DNA of 15,351 nucleotides from a bacterium (GTDB lineage Bacteria > KSB1 > UBA2214): contig JAKQKF010000258.1 of NCBI GenBank assembly GCA_029560815.1, positions 1 through 15,351 of the forward strand, written 5' to 3'. The first letter of the stretch is position 1. Each line of letters starts with the position of its first letter. The position numbers and the translations under genes were made by a program. Shown one piece after another: positions 13,108-15,351 of the stretch. The notes under the pieces were generated by a model. It did not search any database. It had not been told where the DNA came from and saw only the letters and a program-made list of their open reading frames with translations.

Positions 13108-14894
13108 AACCAAGTCGTCTTCTGCTTTGGGTATTGCTGGCGCTGCTGCCCGTTTTTCCCCTCAGCGCCCAGGTCGCTGATGCCGCCGCAGAGGCGAAGC
13201 AGGATCCCTATTACCAGGCGATGAAAAATATCCGGCTTTTCGGCCAGATCTACCAGGAGATCAACGACCGCTACATCCAGGAGATCGACCCCGAGAAATT
13301 CATCCGCGCCGGCATCAACGGCATGCTCGACCGCCTTGATCCCTACACCGTCTTTCTCGAAGAGGATGGCAAGGATGAGCTCGAGATCATCACCCGCGGC
13401 AAGTATTTCGGCGTGGGGATGCGCATCCAGATCCGCAACGGCTGGGCGACGGTCGGTGAGCAGCCCTTTCCGGAGAGCCCCGCCGCGCGCGCGGGCATCC
13501 GTGAGGGGGACCAGATCATCGAGATCGACGGCAAGAGCACCCGGGGGATGAAGCTTTCGGAGACGGCTCACAGCCTGCGCGGCACCGAGAAGGGGAGCGA
13601 AGTGGTGGTCAAGATCCGCCGCGTCGGCGAGGAACAGCCCCTCAGCTTCACCCTTATCCGCGACGAGATCAAGGTGACCGACATCCAGTACAGCGGCCTG
13701 GTCGCGCCGGGGATCGGGCTGATCAAACTGAGCAGCTTTAACCGCAGTGCGGGCGATCAGATTCGCGACGAGGTGCAGAGACTGAAGGATCAGGGGCTGG
13801 AGGGGTTGATCCTCGACCTGCGCAGCAATCCGGGCGGATTGCTCGAGGCGGCCGTCACCGTGTCCGAGAATTTTATCGCCCGCGGCGACATGATCGTCTT
13901 CACCGAAGGCCGCGGGGAATACCGCCGCCAGGAGCACCGCGCGCGCAAGGAGCCGATCCTGGGCAGCCTGCCCCTCGTGGTTCTCGTCGACGGCTACAGT
14001 GCCTCTTCCGCAGAGATCGTCGCCGGCGCCATTCAGGACCTCGACCGCGGCGTGCTGATCGGCAGCCCCACTTTCGGCAAGGGGCTGGTGCAGACGGTCA
14101 TTCCGCTCGACCGCCAGGGCGACACCCAGCTCAAGATCACGACCATGCAGTATTTCACTCCGAGCGGCCGCAACATCCAGAAACCGGAGGTCTTTAATTA
14201 CGGCCCGCAGTCGGTCTATCTGAACGGCACCACGGACGAAAGCGTGGAAGAGGAGGAGATGCTGGACGAGCCGGTGGAGGGTGAGGAGGAGGGCGGCCCT
14301 GATGCTTCCGGCGCGGCCCCGCTGGAGAAGAAACCGGAGCCTCCGGCTAAAACTTATCTCACCCGCAACCAGCGCACGGTGCTCGGGGGCGGCGGATTGA
14401 AACCTGATATTGAGATCAGCCAGGAGCCGATGAGCCGGTATGAGCTGGAACTGCTGCGGCGCTCGATGTTCTTCAATTTCAGCCTCGATTACGCCGCGGC
14501 TCATCCGGAGCTGCAGAGCGACTTTGAGGTCGATGACGCCTTGCTCGAGGAGTTTAACGTTTTTGTGCAGCAGAAGAAATTCGATTACAAGCCGGAGGGC
14601 TATGCCGATCTGGAAAAGCTCGAAAAAAGCGCCCGGACGAAGGGCTATCTGCCCCAAATCGCGAAGCACCTCGAGGCCGTCAAGGCGGAGTTTGAGGCGG
14701 TGAAGGAGCGGGACCGCCTCACGGCGAAGGAGGATCTCAGGCTGGCCCTGAAGACCGAGATCGCCGGCAAACTTTTCGGCCGCGACCACTATTACCGGAC
14801 CCTGTTTGCCGCCGATTCCTGCGTGACCAGGGGCATCGCCGTGCTGCGGAATCCGGAAGAGTACAACAGGCTTTTAGGCAACACCAAAAAATAA
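13104..14894 (+). CDS. S41 family C-terminal processing peptidase with PDZ domain
   Basis: A 596-aa exported protease of the CtpA/Prc (tail-specific protease) family, acting in the periplasm on C-termini of proteins. Signal peptide 1-23 (PLSA-Q), an N-terminal helical part (35-95), a PDZ domain (about 100-190; YFGVG, AARAGIREGDQIIEIDG), then the catalytic core with LDLRSNPGGLL (237-247). The Ser/Lys dyad is intact: Ser301 (SASSAEI) and Lys326 (TFGKGLVQ), spaced 25 residues as in E. coli Prc. A Glu/Pro-rich insertion (about 376-414) separates GRNIQKPEVFNYG from GGGGLKPDIE, and an additional 150-residue mostly helical C-terminal tail follows. It is longer than simple CtpA proteins (about 400-450 aa). 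GAGAGGAG lies 5 nt upstream, and the start overlaps the tmk stop by 4 nt. Confidence 0.93.
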   Translation: MKPSRLLLWVLLALLPVFPLSAQVADAAAEAKQDPYYQAMKNIRLFGQIYQEINDRYIQEIDPEKFIRAGINGMLDRLDPYTVFLEEDGKDELEIITRGKYFGVGMRIQIRNGWATVGEQPFPESPAARAGIREGDQIIEIDGKSTRGMKLSETAHSLRGTEKGSEVVVKIRRVGEEQPLSFTLIRDEIKVTDIQYSGLVAPGIGLIKLSSFNRSAGDQIRDEVQRLKDQGLEGLILDLRSNPGGLLEAAVTVSENFIARGDMIVFTEGRGEYRRQEHRARKEPILGSLPLVVLVDGYSASSAEIVAGAIQDLDRGVLIGSPTFGKGLVQTVIPLDRQGDTQLKITTMQYFTPSGRNIQKPEVFNYGPQSVYLNGTTDESVEEEEMLDEPVEGEEEGGPDASGAAPLEKKPEPPAKTYLTRNQRTVLGGGGLKPDIEISQEPMSRYELELLRRSMFFNFSLDYAAAHPELQSDFEVDDALLEEFNVFVQQKKFDYKPEGYADLEKLEKSARTKGYLPQIAKHLEAVKAEFEAVKERDRLTAKEDLRLALKTEIAGKLFGRDHYYRTLFAADSCVTRGIAVLRNPEEYNRLLGNTKK

Positions 14895-14929
14895 CCCAAC
14901 CAATCACCATGGTACTTCAGGAGGCTTGA

Positions 14930-15351
14930 ATGTCCAAAACCAAATATGTCTATTCCTTCGGCGGCGGCAAGGCCGAGGGAACGGCGAAGATGAAGGAACT
15001 GCTGGGCGGCAAGGGTGCCAACCTGGCTGAGATGGCCAATCTCGGCATCCCGGTTCCCGCCGGCTTTACCATCACCACCGAGATGTGCACCTATTACTAT
15101 GCCAATGGCAAGAAGAATCCGCCCGAACTGGTGAAGGATGTCGATGCCGCGCTGGCAAATGTTGAAAAGATCATGAGCGCCCGCTTCGGCGATGTCGAGA
15201 ACCCCCTTCTCCTTTCGGTCCGCTCCGGCGCCCGCAGCTCCATGCCGGGCATGATGGAGACCGTCCTCAATGTCGGTCTGACCAGCAAGACCATCAAGGG
15301 GTTGATCAAAAAGACCGGCAACGAGCGTTTCGCCTATGACGCTTATCGCCG
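14930..15351 (+). CDS. ppdK: Pyruvate, phosphate dikinase (5' part)
   Basis: The first 140 codons of pyruvate phosphate dikinase, which interconverts pyruvate + ATP + phosphate and phosphoenolpyruvate + AMP + pyrophosphate; the full enzyme is about 870-900 aa. The N-terminal nucleotide-grasp signature is unmistakable: [12 protein letters not shown] (7-17), [20 protein letters not shown] (24-43), GFTITTEMC, and [20 protein letters not shown] (97-116). The start is set by AGGAGG at 14919-14924, 5 nt upstream. The frame is open to the window edge. It follows the protease by 35 nt with no visible terminator, so it may be read in part from the same transcript. The catalytic His and PEP-binding domains lie outside the window. 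Confidence 0.95.
   Translation, partial: MSKTKYVYSFGGGKAEGTAKMKELLGGKGANLAEMANLGIPVPAGFTITTEMCTYYYANGKKNPPELVKDVDAALANVEKIMSARFGDVENPLLLSVRSGARSSMPGMMETVLNVGLTSKTIKGLIKKTGNERFAYDAYR

Noticed and set aside
12996..14789. A 597-codon minus-strand open frame opposite the S41 protease
   Set aside because: The plus strand has a full protease with signal peptide, PDZ and Ser/Lys dyad. The reverse frame is a codon-bias shadow.

Overview
The window is a dense, almost gap-free stretch of a GC-rich bacterial chromosome. Thirteen genes are recognised, all on the + strand, and the last one runs off the right edge. No tRNA, rRNA, CRISPR array, insertion sequence, integrase or phage gene was seen. The gene families point to the Fibrobacterota-Chlorobiota-Bacteroidota (FCB) superphylum or a related candidate phylum. 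The pointers are a PorV/PorQ-type outer-membrane protein, a GWxTD-domain protein, two secreted proteins ending in type IX secretion (T9SS) type A sorting domains, a DUF2851 protein, and a Bacteroides-like inositol-phosphate synthase. The high GC, the use of clear Shine-Dalgarno sequences before several genes, and TTGACA/TATAAT-like promoter candidates fit a KSB1- or Calditrichota-like lineage better than a typical Bacteroides. That placement is inference; no taxonomic marker gene was available to test it.

Left third (1-6304), cell envelope and secretion. A PorV/PorQ-like beta-barrel gene ends in a strong terminator. A GWxTD lipid-envelope/secreted protein follows and ends in a second hairpin terminator that is nearly a perfect 28-bp palindrome. 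Next come a six-Asp-box beta-propeller protein with a T9SS sorting tail and a Csp-like subtilisin protease, also with a T9SS sorting tail. The PorV family delivers T9SS cargo to the cell-surface attachment complex in Bacteroidota, so a PorV-like protein and two likely cargos sit within 6 kb.

Middle (6332-10995). A 100-aa helical protein of unknown function sits 15 nt before a DUF2851 gene that carries a C-terminal cysteine cluster. An AT-rich promoter-like island at 8150-8178 precedes rsmI (16S rRNA C1402 2'-O-methyltransferase). Next are a CDP-alcohol phosphatidyltransferase with features of phosphatidylinositol-phosphate synthases and a myo-inositol-3-phosphate synthase. The last two together could make inositol phosphate and attach it to CDP-diacylglycerol, giving an inositol phospholipid.

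Right third (11020-15351). A 12-bp perfect GNRA-loop hairpin without a U-tract separates the inositol genes from a tightly packed set: a MATE-family transporter, thymidylate kinase (4-nt overlap), a PDZ-containing S41 carboxyl-terminal protease (4-nt overlap) and the start of pyruvate phosphate dikinase. I found no clearly novel multi-gene system such as a defence island or biosynthetic cluster. The most interesting points are the inositol-lipid gene pair, the uncharacterised small-protein/DUF2851 pair, the T9SS cargo and PorV neighbourhood, and the GNRA-capped hairpins at gene boundaries.
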